A stretch of 64,000 bases of DNA, taken from Mycolicibacter sp. MU0083. Lineage in GTDB: Bacteria > Actinomycetota > Actinomycetes > Mycobacteriales > Mycobacteriaceae. The stretch covers positions 434,001-498,000 of the forward strand of contig NZ_OY726394.1 in NCBI RefSeq assembly GCF_963378075.1, in the 5' to 3' direction. Made by a program: the position numbers and the translations under genes. The notes below the pieces were generated by a model. The model was not told the origin of the DNA, did not search any database, and worked only from the letters and a program-made list of their open reading frames with translations. Every line of letters begins with the position of its first letter. Positions within the stretch are counted from its first letter, which is position 1. Positions 53,657 to 63,598 of the stretch are shown one piece after another.

Positions 53657-55066
53657 ATGGATTACGCGGCCCTACCGCCGGAGATCAACTCGATGCGCCT
53701 CTACACCGGGCCCGGTTCCGCGCCGATGCGCGCCGCGGCCGCCGCCTGGGGTGCGGTCTCCGCCGAACTGCATGCGGCCATCGCCTCCTATGAGTCGGTG
53801 ATCTCCGAACTGACCGGCCAGGCCTGGCAGGGTCCTGCCTCGCTGGCACTGTCGCGGGCCGCGTCGCTCTACATCGGCTGGATGACGGCGACCGCGACCC
53901 TGGTCGAGCAGACCACCGCGCAGGCCAACGCGGCCGCGGCGGCCTACGACGCGGCGCACAGCGCCACGGTGCCGCCGACGGTGGTGGCCGCCAACCGCGC
54001 CCAGTTGATGCTGCTGATCGCCACCAACGTGCTGGGCACCAATACCGCGGCGATCGCCGCCACCGAGGCCGCCTACGGCGAGATGTGGGCCCAGGACGCC
54101 GCCGCCATGTACGCCTACGCCGCGGCGTCGGCCGCCGCCACCGGACTGGCGCCGTTCCAGGAACCGCCGCAGACCAGCAACCCGGCCGGGCCGATCGGGC
54201 AGGCCGCGTCCGTCGGGGCTGCCGAGGCCACCTCGTCCTCGTCGGACGTGCAGTCGCTGCTGGGGCAACTGGCGTCGGGGATGTTCGGAACGCAGCAGAA
54301 CTCGTTGCTGCAGTCGGCGGCGTCCACGCTGCCCGGCTCGGCGGCGCCGCTCGACGACTTGTTCACGTTTCCGAGCCTGACCGACATCTTCGGGCTGAAC
54401 GCGATCTCCGCGGTGGCGTTGGCGCTGGCCGCCGGGGCGTGGTCGTCGGCGGATGCCAGCACCCGGGAGATCCTCAACGAGCAGGATCGGCTGGAACAGG
54501 TGGAGTACGAGATCTTGCACGCCATCGACCTGTTCTCGCCGTTGACCCCGTCCCGGCCGGGGGGCTTCATCGGCGACGCGCTGTCGTCGGCGAACACCGT
54601 GTCGATGTCGGCGTCGATGGGGGAGGCGATCTCGGCCGGGAACCTGTCGGTGCCGATCAACTGGGCGGCCAACGCACCGGAGATCCGCACGCTGAACTAC
54701 ACCACGCCGCTGGCCGGCCCGGCCGGAGCCGCAGCGGCACCGGCGGCATCGCTGGCCGGCATGGGCACCGCGTTCAGTCAGATGGCGCTGGCCGGTATGG
54801 GCGGCAGTGCGCTGGCGGGGTCGGTCAGCCGCGGGCGCGGCGGTCCCGACGCCAATGCGTCGGCGCGGGTCCAGATGCCGCAGCGGGCGGCGGGTGACCC
54901 GGCCGCCGCTGCCCGGTCCGACGGCACCGACGGCGGCGACGGCGCGGAGGGAACGCCGCAGATGGGGATCGCCGCGGAGATCCGCGAATTCGCCGAGCTG
55001 CGCGACCGTGGATTGATCACCAACGACGAGTACAACGAGCAGAAGATGCGACTGCTGGGACGCTGA
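53657..55066 (+). CDS. PPE-SVP family protein with C-terminal SHOCT-like segment
   Basis: A 469-residue PPE protein: MDYAALPPEINSMRLYTGPG, WXG-type GQAWQGPAS, the ~175-residue helical PPE domain and the SVP motif GNLSVPINW (about 335-345). The last 30 residues (IREFAELRDRGLITNDEYNE and beyond, ending in a Lys/Arg-rich stretch) look like a SHOCT domain, unusual for an exported PPE. There is no PE gene next to it, so its ESX partner must be elsewhere. Expected to be exported by ESX-5 to the cell envelope. ATG 53657 chosen because the PPE signature starts there; the frame is open to 53522. Confidence 0.88.
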   Translation: MDYAALPPEINSMRLYTGPGSAPMRAAAAAWGAVSAELHAAIASYESVISELTGQAWQGPASLALSRAASLYIGWMTATATLVEQTTAQANAAAAAYDAAHSATVPPTVVAANRAQLMLLIATNVLGTNTAAIAATEAAYGEMWAQDAAAMYAYAAASAAATGLAPFQEPPQTSNPAGPIGQAASVGAAEATSSSSDVQSLLGQLASGMFGTQQNSLLQSAASTLPGSAAPLDDLFTFPSLTDIFGLNAISAVALALAAGAWSSADASTREILNEQDRLEQVEYEILHAIDLFSPLTPSRPGGFIGDALSSANTVSMSASMGEAISAGNLSVPINWAANAPEIRTLNYTTPLAGPAGAAAAPAASLAGMGTAFSQMALAGMGGSALAGSVSRGRGGPDANASARVQMPQRAAGDPAAAARSDGTDGGDGAEGTPQMGIAAEIREFAELRDRGLITNDEYNEQKMRLLGR

Positions 55067-55110
55067 CTCCCAGGCGCAACTGCGGATCTTTTCAGCTTTA
55101 CGCTCCGCTC

Positions 55111-55139
55111 TTGTGGCAGCGCATTTCGCTGATTAGGCT
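55111..55139 (+). promoter_or_regulatory. Promoter for the PGRS-like gene
   Basis: TTGTGG (55111-55116), a 17-bp spacer and TAGGCT (55134-55139) make a good SigA-type promoter with a ~32-nt leader. AGGGGGA at 55163-55169 is the ribosome binding site, 8 nt before TTG 55178. Confidence 0.55.
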
Positions 55140-55177
55140 CCCGATATTGCCTGCGCAAGGTCAGGGGGACCGGTCTG

Positions 55178-56626
55178 TTGAGCACGAATCGCAACCGCAG
55201 AAGTCGTCGAACGCTTGGTTCGGCGAGCACGGTGGGGGTCTTCCTCGCGCTGGGCCTGACACCGCCCGCGCACGCCGACATCGACGACGTGTTCGACCAG
55301 TTCTTCGACATGATGAGCGTGACTGCGACACCCGCCGATGCCACGGACGCGCTGGACCTGTCGCAGGTGATCGGCAACGACCTCTACACCTGGGCGTCGG
55401 TGGTGGAAGTCGTCGTCGCCGGGCTGTTCCAGAACCAGCTCTACGCGACCATCCACGACCTCGGTGAGCTGTGGATCCAGGGGCCGGGCCTGCTGATCGA
55501 CCCGCTGATCAACCCGCTGTTCGCGTTCGACGGTGCCTGCGGCCTGATCTGCAACGGCATCGCGGGCACGGCCGAGCACCCCGACGGCGGCGACGGCGGG
55601 TGGCTGTTCGGCGACGGCGGCCACGGCTACAACCCGGGCGCCTCGCAGGACAGCGAACTCGGGGTGGCCGGCGGCGACGGCGGCGACGCCAAGATGATCG
55701 GCAACGGCGGCTGGGGCGGCGACGGCGGCGCCGGCGCGGACGGCGGAATCGGTGGTACCGGCGGCTGGCTGCTGGGCAACGGCGGCGACGGCGGCTGGGG
55801 CGGCGACGGGCTCGACAGCATCTCCGGCACCGCGGGCAACGGCGGCGCCGGCGGGCTGGGCGGCGACGCCATCTCGCTGTTCGGTGCCGGCGGCCGCGGC
55901 GGCGACGGCGGGGACGGCGGCTGGGGCAACGACGGCGGCGACGGCGGCAACGGGGGCGACGCCGGGGACGGCGGTAACGCGGTGGCCGGCTTCGGCGGGC
56001 CCGGCGGTGCCGGCGGCTACGGCGGCAACGGCGGTGCGGGCACCGCCGATCACCCCGCCGGCGGTAACGGCGGCGACGGGGGTGCCTCCGGTAACGCCGG
56101 TGACCTGGTGATCTTCGGCAACGCCGGGCCGGGCGGCTTCAGTGCCCCGGGCGGCAACGGCGGTGACGGTCTGGCCGGATCGCCCGAGGGCAACGGCGGC
56201 AACGGCGGCCGCGGCGGTGACAGCGGTTCCGGCGGCGCCGGCGGCAACCCCAGCCATGCGCGCGCCGGTGGCGTCGGCGGCAACGGGGGCGCGGCGGGTT
56301 CGCCCACCGCCACCGCCGGTAACGGCGGCGACGGCGGTAACGGCGGCGACGGTATGAACGGCAATCCCGATCGCGGTGAAGCCGGCGGTGGTGGCCCCGG
56401 CGGCAACGGGGGCGCCGGCGGCGCCGGGACGGCGGCCCACCCCGACGGCGGGGCCGGCGGGCGCGGCGGCGACGGCGGCGACGCCGGTGTGGGTAACGCC
56501 ACCGCCGGCGGCGGAGCGGGCGGTACCGGTGGTCCCGGGGGAGCGGGGGCCGGTTCCGGTGCGCCCGGGCCGACCGGCGCGTCGGGCAGTCCCGGGCAGG
56601 CCGGCCCGGTCGAATCCGGCGGCTGA
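55178..56626 (+). CDS. PGRS-repeat protein with a Sec signal peptide instead of a PE domain
   Basis: A 482-residue protein. Residues 1-33 are a basic, hydrophobic signal peptide ending in PPAHA|DIDD. Residues ~34-125 form a unique domain with GLLIDPLINPLFAF and a Cys pair (GACGLIC). From about residue 130 to the end it is Gly/Asn/Asp-rich (GGDGG, GGNGG, GGAGG units) like the PGRS of PE_PGRS proteins, with the characteristic entry GGWLFGDGG. No PE domain and no YxxxD/E ESX signal at the usual place are visible. A Sec-exported, calcium-binding-type surface repeat protein is the inference. TTG start with strong Shine-Dalgarno. Confidence 0.8.
   Translation: MSTNRNRRSRRTLGSASTVGVFLALGLTPPAHADIDDVFDQFFDMMSVTATPADATDALDLSQVIGNDLYTWASVVEVVVAGLFQNQLYATIHDLGELWIQGPGLLIDPLINPLFAFDGACGLICNGIAGTAEHPDGGDGGWLFGDGGHGYNPGASQDSELGVAGGDGGDAKMIGNGGWGGDGGAGADGGIGGTGGWLLGNGGDGGWGGDGLDSISGTAGNGGAGGLGGDAISLFGAGGRGGDGGDGGWGNDGGDGGNGGDAGDGGNAVAGFGGPGGAGGYGGNGGAGTADHPAGGNGGDGGASGNAGDLVIFGNAGPGGFSAPGGNGGDGLAGSPEGNGGNGGRGGDSGSGGAGGNPSHARAGGVGGNGGAAGSPTATAGNGGDGGNGGDGMNGNPDRGEAGGGGPGGNGGAGGAGTAAHPDGGAGGRGGDGGDAGVGNATAGGGAGGTGGPGGAGAGSGAPGPTGASGSPGQAGPVESGG
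55580..56620 (+). repeat. PGRS-type GGC-rich coding repeat
   Basis: About 1 kb of imperfect GGCGGC-NNC type codon repeats encoding Gly-Gly-X units within the signal-peptide PGRS gene. The reverse strand of the same stretch yields long but spurious Pro/Ala-rich frames. Confidence 0.8.
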
Positions 56627-56639
56627 GCCCGCGACGGAC

Positions 56640-58085
56640 TCAGCTCGGTTCCCGCGGACCTTTCGGCGGTGCCCAGGTGTGCGGCAGCATCGGCACCGCC
56701 GGCCCCTCGCCTTCGGTGGAAGTGGTGGTCAAACCCGTTACGGCAGAATCGGTTTCCTGTCGCACCGTACCCGGGAAGCCCAACGGCCCGGCGCCCTGAT
56801 CGGCGGCCAGGGCGTCCGTCGGATCCAGGTATTCGTAGCGGTCGCCGTGGTCTACCCGCCGCTCGCGATGCCGGCGTCGCCGCGTCCGCCCGCCCGCGGC
56901 GACCCCGGCCGTCGCGGCCGCCGGGGTGGCGCTGCGCTGCGCTCGGGCGGCGGCCGGCGCGGGCATGGTCGCGCCCGCACCGAAGGTCGGGCCGCCGCCG
57001 ACCAGATACGGCACGAACGCCGCTTCGGCCCCGGTGACCGGCAGCGGCATCGCCGGTGCGGGGATGACGCCGGTGGTCGGAGCCAGGGTCGGGGGAGCCA
57101 TGGCCGGTGGGGCCGCGGCGGCCGGGGCCGCCGGCGCGGCGGTCGGTGCCGTGGTGACGGCGGGTGCCGGGGCCGGCGCCGGCACCGGAGCGGGCGGCAC
57201 CGGTGCGCCGGCGCCCACCGCCCCCAGCCCCGCCACGCCGGCGAGGCCCGCCAGTGGGGCGGCCGGAAAGACCAGGCCGAGCATGGTCTCGGTCAGCGAC
57301 GTGACCGTCGGCGCGAGCCCCAGCACGATCTCCCCGGCGTAGTGCGGCGCGATCGTCATCAGCACCGGATCGGTGATCAGTCGGGTGATGATCCCGGCCG
57401 GGTTGCCCTCGGTGATGTCGGCCTGGATGGCCTCGTTGATCTCGGCGATCCGGGTGGTCCACCAACTCTCCTGGAAGATGTTGCCGAAGTCCTGGGTGGG
57501 GGCCTGGTCGGTGCGGTGCTGGTGATCGCGGTGCTGCGGCGGATCGGGATTGAGCACCGTCGGCGCCGTCGCGGCCGCCGGAGACGACGCCACCGCCGCG
57601 CCGGCCACCGATTGATAGGTCGACATGGTGGTGGCGGCCTGCACCCACATCCTGGTGTAGTCCGCCTCGTTGAGTGCGATCGGAATCGCGTTTATCCCAA
57701 AGAAATTCGTGGCCTCCAGCACCGCATGAACGGCATGGTTGGCGGCCAGTTCGGCCAGGGTGGGCATGGCCGCGACCGCGGCGGTGTAGGCGGCGGCCGC
57801 GATCTGGTGTCCGGTCGCCAGCGTGGTGCTGTTCGCGCCGGCTTGCGTCAGCCAGGCCAGATACGGCACGTTCGCCGCCACATAGGATTCCGCGCTGGGC
57901 CCCTGCCAGGAACCGGCCTGCACCGCCGAAAGCATCTCCGAGAGTTCTTGCGCCACAGCGGAATACTCCGCGCTCAGTCCGGCCCACATCTCGGCGGCGG
58001 CCAGCAGTGGCCCGGCGCCCGGACCGCTGCTCAGCAAGGCCGAGTGCACCTCCGGTGGTGAGGCCATCCAGATCGGCTCCGTCAT
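56640..58085 (-). CDS. PPE-PPW family protein
   Basis: A 481-residue PPE protein beginning [20 protein letters not shown] with the WXG-type GSWQGPSA and a complete PPE helical domain. The middle (about 300-380) is Pro/Ala/Thr-rich, and a basic run [11 protein letters not shown] follows. The C-terminus carries both PPW motifs, GFPGT and VPMLPHTW. No PE gene adjoins it. ATG 58085 has GGAAGGCGG upstream. The 133-bp gap 58086-58218 behind it is AT-rich and contains a TATGCT -10 candidate on the minus strand. Stops of this gene and the PGRS gene are 13 bp apart. Confidence 0.88.
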   Translation of the reverse strand: MTEPIWMASPPEVHSALLSSGPGAGPLLAAAEMWAGLSAEYSAVAQELSEMLSAVQAGSWQGPSAESYVAANVPYLAWLTQAGANSTTLATGHQIAAAAYTAAVAAMPTLAELAANHAVHAVLEATNFFGINAIPIALNEADYTRMWVQAATTMSTYQSVAGAAVASSPAAATAPTVLNPDPPQHRDHQHRTDQAPTQDFGNIFQESWWTTRIAEINEAIQADITEGNPAGIITRLITDPVLMTIAPHYAGEIVLGLAPTVTSLTETMLGLVFPAAPLAGLAGVAGLGAVGAGAPVPPAPVPAPAPAPAVTTAPTAAPAAPAAAAPPAMAPPTLAPTTGVIPAPAMPLPVTGAEAAFVPYLVGGGPTFGAGATMPAPAAARAQRSATPAAATAGVAAGGRTRRRRHRERRVDHGDRYEYLDPTDALAADQGAGPLGFPGTVRQETDSAVTGLTTTSTEGEGPAVPMLPHTWAPPKGPREPS

Positions 58086-58218
58086 CGCCGCCTTCCGTAC
58101 GCGATCATTATTCGGAGCATAATCCGTAAATCGCACGAAATTCCTGTAAGTTTCCTCCGAATGCGGAGATGATGACGGCATCTGTCCGCAGATATGGAAG
58201 TTCAGATCGCGGCGCGGT

Positions 58219-59403
58219 TCACCGCGCGGGCAGGCGCACCAGAAAGCCGCTCATGAGCAGGCTGCGGACCAGCTCGATCTGCTGGGCCGGCGACAGCCCC
58301 GGCAGCTCACCCACCCGGAACTCCGCGCTGCTCGCCGACAGGAAACGCATCGCGGCCTCATGGTCGGTGCGCGCGGTGACCAGCAGCTGGGCGAACTGCA
58401 GACCGACCCCGTCGGCGGTCGCGGTCACCCGCGAGTACAGCGGCTGCTGCTTGCGCACCAGGGTCTGCGCGTCGATGTCCACCGTGTCGGAGACCCGGCC
58501 GACAGTCGGGCAGCGGCCGCGCCGCACCAGCAGGTCCTGCATCGCCGCCAAACCGTCACCCAGCAGCTCCGGCGCGCCCAGCGCCGCCAGCCCGCCGTCG
58601 ACCAGGGCACCCAGTTCCGCGCGGGCCGACGGATCGTCCAGATGCCGGGCCGGCAGCCGGGTGTGCAGGGCGTCGTCGCGCAGGCTGGCCGCCTGCAACA
58701 GGTGCGTCAACACGGTCAGCACGGTCGGCACGTGGATGCCGACGGTCAGGTGCACCGAGGGCTGTGCCGCCGTCTCGGCCGAATGCACCGACCCGCGCGG
58801 CAGATACAGGGTGTCGCCGGTCGCCAGGTGCAGCCGGCTCGGCGCGGGCAGTGCGGCGGGGTCCACCTCGTGCAGTTGCTGCATCCGGTGCGGCGGCACC
58901 GCGGCGTCCCCGTAGCGGAACCAGGTCTTGGCGCCGTGGACCTGCAGCACCAGCACGTCGTGATGGTCGTAGTGCGGCAGGAACCCGGTGGCGTGCGGCG
59001 GCGTGATGTAGGCGTTGACGTGCGTCGGGAAGTTCAGCTCGACCTCGATGCCGTGGGTCAGCGTCGACATCGCCCGCAGGTGCCGCTCGATGTTGTTGCA
59101 GATGATCGTGAAGCCCTCTGCGGCCGCCGCCCGCACCCGCGCGATGTCCAGGGTGCCGTCGGGCCGGGTGTAGTGCGCCGGTTCCCGGTGCTCGGCGCCA
59201 CGCACCAGACGCACCGCGGTCGGCTCGGCGCGCAGCGCCGTCAGCAGGTGCTCGGCCGCCGACGGCCCGTCCAGCAGCGGGGCGAAATAGTCGGCCCGGT
59301 CCCGCGCGATGTGGTGCGGTCCGGCGCCCCACAGCTCGTCGAGGAACGTCGGCACCGGGACCGGCGCCAACAGCCAGGCCAGGGAAATCTCGGTGTTCGG
59401 CAC
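58219..59403 (-). CDS. JmjC/cupin-like 2-oxoglutarate oxygenase (ROXA/MINA53-like)
   Basis: A 394-residue Cupin_4 protein. The Fe(II) site is visible as [18 protein letters not shown] (HxD) with the distal His in [10 protein letters not shown]. It is longer than E. coli RoxA and has a C-terminal winged-helix-like part ([20 protein letters not shown]). Family members hydroxylate ribosomal proteins or other peptides, some act in natural-product pathways. The target is unknown here. GTG 59403 starts 5 bp after the upstream DUF385 stop, so the two are probably co-transcribed; the frame is open further into that gene. Confidence 0.78.
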   Translation of the reverse strand: MPNTEISLAWLLAPVPVPTFLDELWGAGPHHIARDRADYFAPLLDGPSAAEHLLTALRAEPTAVRLVRGAEHREPAHYTRPDGTLDIARVRAAAAEGFTIICNNIERHLRAMSTLTHGIEVELNFPTHVNAYITPPHATGFLPHYDHHDVLVLQVHGAKTWFRYGDAAVPPHRMQQLHEVDPAALPAPSRLHLATGDTLYLPRGSVHSAETAAQPSVHLTVGIHVPTVLTVLTHLLQAASLRDDALHTRLPARHLDDPSARAELGALVDGGLAALGAPELLGDGLAAMQDLLVRRGRCPTVGRVSDTVDIDAQTLVRKQQPLYSRVTATADGVGLQFAQLLVTARTDHEAAMRFLSASSAEFRVGELPGLSPAQQIELVRSLLMSGFLVRLPAR

Positions 59404-59408
59404 CGGGC

Positions 59409-59789
59409 TCAAACGCGGGTGAGCAACAACGTGTGCGGCACCCCGGCACGCCCGAGCAACTGACGCCAGGGCGCCTTCAACAGCGGCAGCGCGTCGCCGG
59501 TGGGCACCACCTGCGGGTCGGTGACCGCGAACGTCTTCCCGCCGACCGTCACCCGCCCGCCGTCGGCGGCCTGCAGGTTGCGCACCCAGTCCCGGCGGGT
59601 CCCGTACGGCAGCAGCACCGCGACCCCGTCGGCGGTGCGGAACATCGAGACCGGGGTGCGGTAGACCGCGCCGGAACGCCGGCCGGTGTGCTCGACGATC
59701 GACCACATCGGCACCAGGCCGCAGATCGGACGGAACAGCGGATTGACCACCGCCCGGTTGAAGCGGGCGCGCCGATCGGAGAACCGCAC
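59409..59789 (-). CDS. DUF385/F420-dependent nitroreductase-family protein (1)
   Basis: A 126-residue split-barrel protein of the deazaflavin (F420)-dependent Ddn family, with HTGRRSGAVYRTPVSMF and GVAVLLPYGTRRDWVRNL. It is short and lacks an N-terminal extension. It lies between the oxygenase and a paralogue on the same strand; the two share about a third of residues by eye. Substrate unknown. Confidence 0.8.
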   Translation of the reverse strand: MRFSDRRARFNRAVVNPLFRPICGLVPMWSIVEHTGRRSGAVYRTPVSMFRTADGVAVLLPYGTRRDWVRNLQAADGGRVTVGGKTFAVTDPQVVPTGDALPLLKAPWRQLLGRAGVPHTLLLTRV

Positions 59790-59792
59790 CGC

Positions 59793-60188
59793 TCAGCCCT
59801 GCCTGGACAGCAGGACGGCCTGCTCGAACGGCAGCCGGGCGAAGACCCTGCGGGCCCCCGGGCTGACGTAGGCGGCGGCCTCGGCCTTGCTCACCACCCG
59901 CGGGTCGGTCACGCCGAAGGTCTTACCGTGCCGGCGCATCCGGGCGCTGCCGGCGGCGGTGATGTTCTTCAACCAGTCCCGGTCCGGGCCGTAGGTCAAC
60001 AGGATCGCCACCCCCGGCCGGCCGTCCTCAGAGGTGCCGAACACCGTCAGGGGAGTCCGGTAGGGCTTCCCGGAGCGCCGCCCGACGTGCTCGAGGATCC
60101 CGAACGACGGAGCCCAACCCGCCCACATCCGCTGGATCGGATTGGTGACATACCGGTTGAACCGGGCCAGTCGCTGCGGAAGTTGCAT
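59793..60188 (-). CDS. DUF385/F420-dependent nitroreductase-family protein (2)
   Basis: A 131-residue paralogue of the neighbouring protein, with HVGRRSGKPYRTPLTVF and GVAILLTYGPDRDWLKNI. Located just upstream of hemL like Rv0523c. The start is unclear: ATG 60188 (MQLPQRLARFNR) matches the paralogue best; ATG 60197 and TTG 60224 are alternatives. Divergent from hemL with a palindrome between them. Confidence 0.78.
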   Translation of the reverse strand: MQLPQRLARFNRYVTNPIQRMWAGWAPSFGILEHVGRRSGKPYRTPLTVFGTSEDGRPGVAILLTYGPDRDWLKNITAAGSARMRRHGKTFGVTDPRVVSKAEAAAYVSPGARRVFARLPFEQAVLLSRQG

Positions 60189-60230
60189 GCCACCCATCCA
60201 ACTCCGGGCGCCGAGCCACTTCAACCCTCA

Positions 60231-60245
60231 ACTACACCCTGTAGT
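60231..60245. promoter_or_regulatory. 6-3-6 palindrome in the hemL divergent region
   Basis: ACTACA-CCC-TGTAGT is a perfect inverted repeat between the divergent DUF385 gene and hemL, 36 bp before hemL GTG 60281. The arms equal those of BlaI/MecI-type operators (ACTACA...TGTAGT), but no such regulator is in the window and the 3-bp spacer may not fit. Confidence 0.45.
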
Positions 60246-60280
60246 CGATCGATGCCGCGCGAGCTGGGACACTGGTCGTC

Positions 60281-61597
<1,317 letters not shown>

Positions 61598-61602
61598 CGC
61601 CG

Positions 61603-62211
61603 ATGGCCGAACACACCCGCGTCCACCTGATCCGCCACGGCGAGGTCCACAACCCCGACGGCATCCTGTACGGCCGACTGCCCGGCTTCCGGCTCTCCGA
61701 GACCGGCCGGGCCCAGGCCGTCGCCGCCGCCGAACTGCTCGCCGACAGCGACGTCGTGGCGGTGATCGCCTCGCCGCTGCAGCGCGCCCAGGAGACCGCC
61801 GCCCCGATCGCCGCCCGACACAACCTGGTCATCGACACCGACGAGGACCTGATCGAGTCCGCCAATTTCTTCGAGGGCAAGCGTGTTTCGCCCGGTGACG
61901 GTGCCTGGCGCAGCCCGCGGTTCTGGTGGCAGCTGCGCGACCCGTTCACGCCGTCGTGGGGCGAGCCCTACGCGCAGATCGCCGCGCGGATGGCCGCCGC
62001 GGTGGACAAGGCCCGGGCACGCGCCGTCGGCCGCGAGGTGGTGTGCGTCAGCCACCAGCTGCCGGTGTGGACCGCACGCCAGCACCTGACCGGCAACCGG
62101 CTCTGGCACGACCCGCGCAAACGGGAGTGCGGCGTGGGGTCGGTGACCACGCTGATCTACGACGGTGATCGTCTCGTCGACGTCGATTACCGGGTTCCGG
62201 CCGGCGGTTGA
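61603..62211 (+). CDS. Histidine phosphatase-family protein (Rv0525-like)
   Basis: A 202-residue phosphoglycerate-mutase-fold phosphatase: phospho-His in VHLIRHGEVHNP, LSETGRAQA, SPLQRAQETA and the second His in CVSHQLPVW. It starts 5 bp after hemL. Conserved between hemL and the thioredoxin/ccdA genes in mycobacteria; substrate not known. Confidence 0.88.
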   Translation: MAEHTRVHLIRHGEVHNPDGILYGRLPGFRLSETGRAQAVAAAELLADSDVVAVIASPLQRAQETAAPIAARHNLVIDTDEDLIESANFFEGKRVSPGDGAWRSPRFWWQLRDPFTPSWGEPYAQIAARMAAAVDKARARAVGREVVCVSHQLPVWTARQHLTGNRLWHDPRKRECGVGSVTTLIYDGDRLVDVDYRVPAGG

Positions 62212-62213
62212 CG

Positions 62214-62822
62214 ATGCGGGCGATGCTGATCGCCGGGGCGGCGTTGGCCGCCCTGCTCTCCGGCTGCGCGGTCGGCGACGACGCCGTCACCCACGGCGGC
62301 ACGTTCGAATTCGTCTCGCCCGGCGGGATGACCGACATCTTCTACGACCCGCCGTCCGACCGCGGCACCCCCGGCCCGATCTCCGGGCCCGACCTGATGG
62401 ACACCGCACGCACCGTGGGCGTCGACGACTACCCCGGCCAGGTCGTCGTCGTCAACGTGTGGGGACAGTGGTGCGGCCCGTGCCGCAGCGAAATCGGCCA
62501 GCTGCAAAAGGTTTACGACGCCACCCGGTCGAAGGGGGTGGCGTTTCTGGGCATCGACGTCCGCGACCCCGCCCCGCAGGCGCCCCGCGACTTCATCAAA
62601 GACCGCCGGGTCACCTACCCGTCCATCTACGACCCGGCGATGCGCACCATGATCGCGTTCGGCGGCCGCTACCCGTCGTCGGTGATCCCGGCGACCATGG
62701 TGCTCGACCGGCAACACCGGGTGGCCGCGGTGTTCCTGCGCGAGGTGCTCGCCGAAGACCTGCAGCCGGTGGTGGAGCGGCTCGCGGCCGAGGCGGGCGA
62801 AAGCACCGGGGCGGCGCCGTGA
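62214..62822 (+). CDS. TlpA/ResA-like thioredoxin lipoprotein (Rv0526-like)
   Basis: A 202-residue exported thiol-disulphide protein. The signal ends in the lipobox LLSGC (about residue 18), giving a lipid anchor. The redox site is WGQWCGPCRSE and the fold continues through FLGIDVRD to a cis-Pro in SVIPATMVLD. It reduces apocytochrome c cysteines, receiving electrons from CcdA, whose gene overlaps its stop. ATG 62214 is preferred over the TTG at 62208, which overlaps the previous stop. Confidence 0.9.
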   Translation: MRAMLIAGAALAALLSGCAVGDDAVTHGGTFEFVSPGGMTDIFYDPPSDRGTPGPISGPDLMDTARTVGVDDYPGQVVVVNVWGQWCGPCRSEIGQLQKVYDATRSKGVAFLGIDVRDPAPQAPRDFIKDRRVTYPSIYDPAMRTMIAFGGRYPSSVIPATMVLDRQHRVAAVFLREVLAEDLQPVVERLAAEAGESTGAAP

Positions 62823-63598
62823 GCGGGCTGACCGCCACCGCCACCACCGGCCCCCTGCTGGTGGCCGTGGCGGTATCGGCGCTGGCCGGGCTGGTGTCGT
62901 TCGCCTCGCCGTGCGTGGTGCCGCTGGTGCCCGGCTACCTGTCCTACCTGGCGGCCGTGGTCGGCGTCGACGAACGGCCCGACGCCGGCACCCAGCGGGT
63001 CCCGGCCGGGGCGCGGTGGCGGGTGGCGGGCTCGGCGGCGTTGTTCGTCGCCGGATTCACCGCGGTGTTCCTGCTCGGCTCGGTGGCCGTGCTGGGCATG
63101 ACCACCACGTTGATCACCAACCAGACGCTGCTGCAGCGCATCGGCGGTGCGGTGACGATCCTGATGGGCCTGGTGTTCATCGGCTTCGTGCCGGCCCTGC
63201 AGCGGCAGGTCCGCTTCACCCCGCAGCAACTGTCCACCGTGGTCGGGGCGCCCCTGCTGGGGGCGGTCTTCGCGCTCGGGTGGACGCCGTGCCTGGGGCC
63301 GACACTGACCGGCGTGATCGCGGTCGCCTCGACCACCGACGGCGCCGGGGTGGCCCGCGGGGTGGTGCTGGTGATCGCCTACTGCCTGGGCCTGGGCATC
63401 CCGTTCGTGGCGCTGGCGTTCGGTTCGGCCAGCGCGGTGGCGGGGCTGGGCTGGCTGCGCCGGCACACCCGGGCCATCCAGATCGCCGGCGGCGTGCTGC
63501 TGATCGCGGTCGGAATCGCCCTGGTCACCGGTGCGTGGGAGCACTTCGTGGCCGCCGTCCGCGACGGGCTGGTCTCCGACGTGAGGCTGCCGATCTGA
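62819..63598 (+). CDS. ccdA: Cytochrome c biogenesis protein CcdA
   Basis: A 259-residue polytopic protein with six membrane helices. The reactive cysteines lie in FASPCVVPLVPGYLSYL (helix 1) and GWTPCLGPTL (helix 4). It carries electrons from cytoplasmic thioredoxin to the extracytoplasmic TlpA-like protein encoded just upstream. GTG 62819 overlaps the previous stop (GTGA); its own stop shares TGATG with resB. Confidence 0.93.
   Translation: MSGLTATATTGPLLVAVAVSALAGLVSFASPCVVPLVPGYLSYLAAVVGVDERPDAGTQRVPAGARWRVAGSAALFVAGFTAVFLLGSVAVLGMTTTLITNQTLLQRIGGAVTILMGLVFIGFVPALQRQVRFTPQQLSTVVGAPLLGAVFALGWTPCLGPTLTGVIAVASTTDGAGVARGVVLVIAYCLGLGIPFVALAFGSASAVAGLGWLRRHTRAIQIAGGVLLIAVGIALVTGAWEHFVAAVRDGLVSDVRLPI

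Noticed and set aside
55590..56620. Pro/Ala-rich minus-strand frames opposite the PGRS gene
   Set aside because: They arise by reading GGC/GCC repeats on the wrong strand; no start signal or domain supports them.
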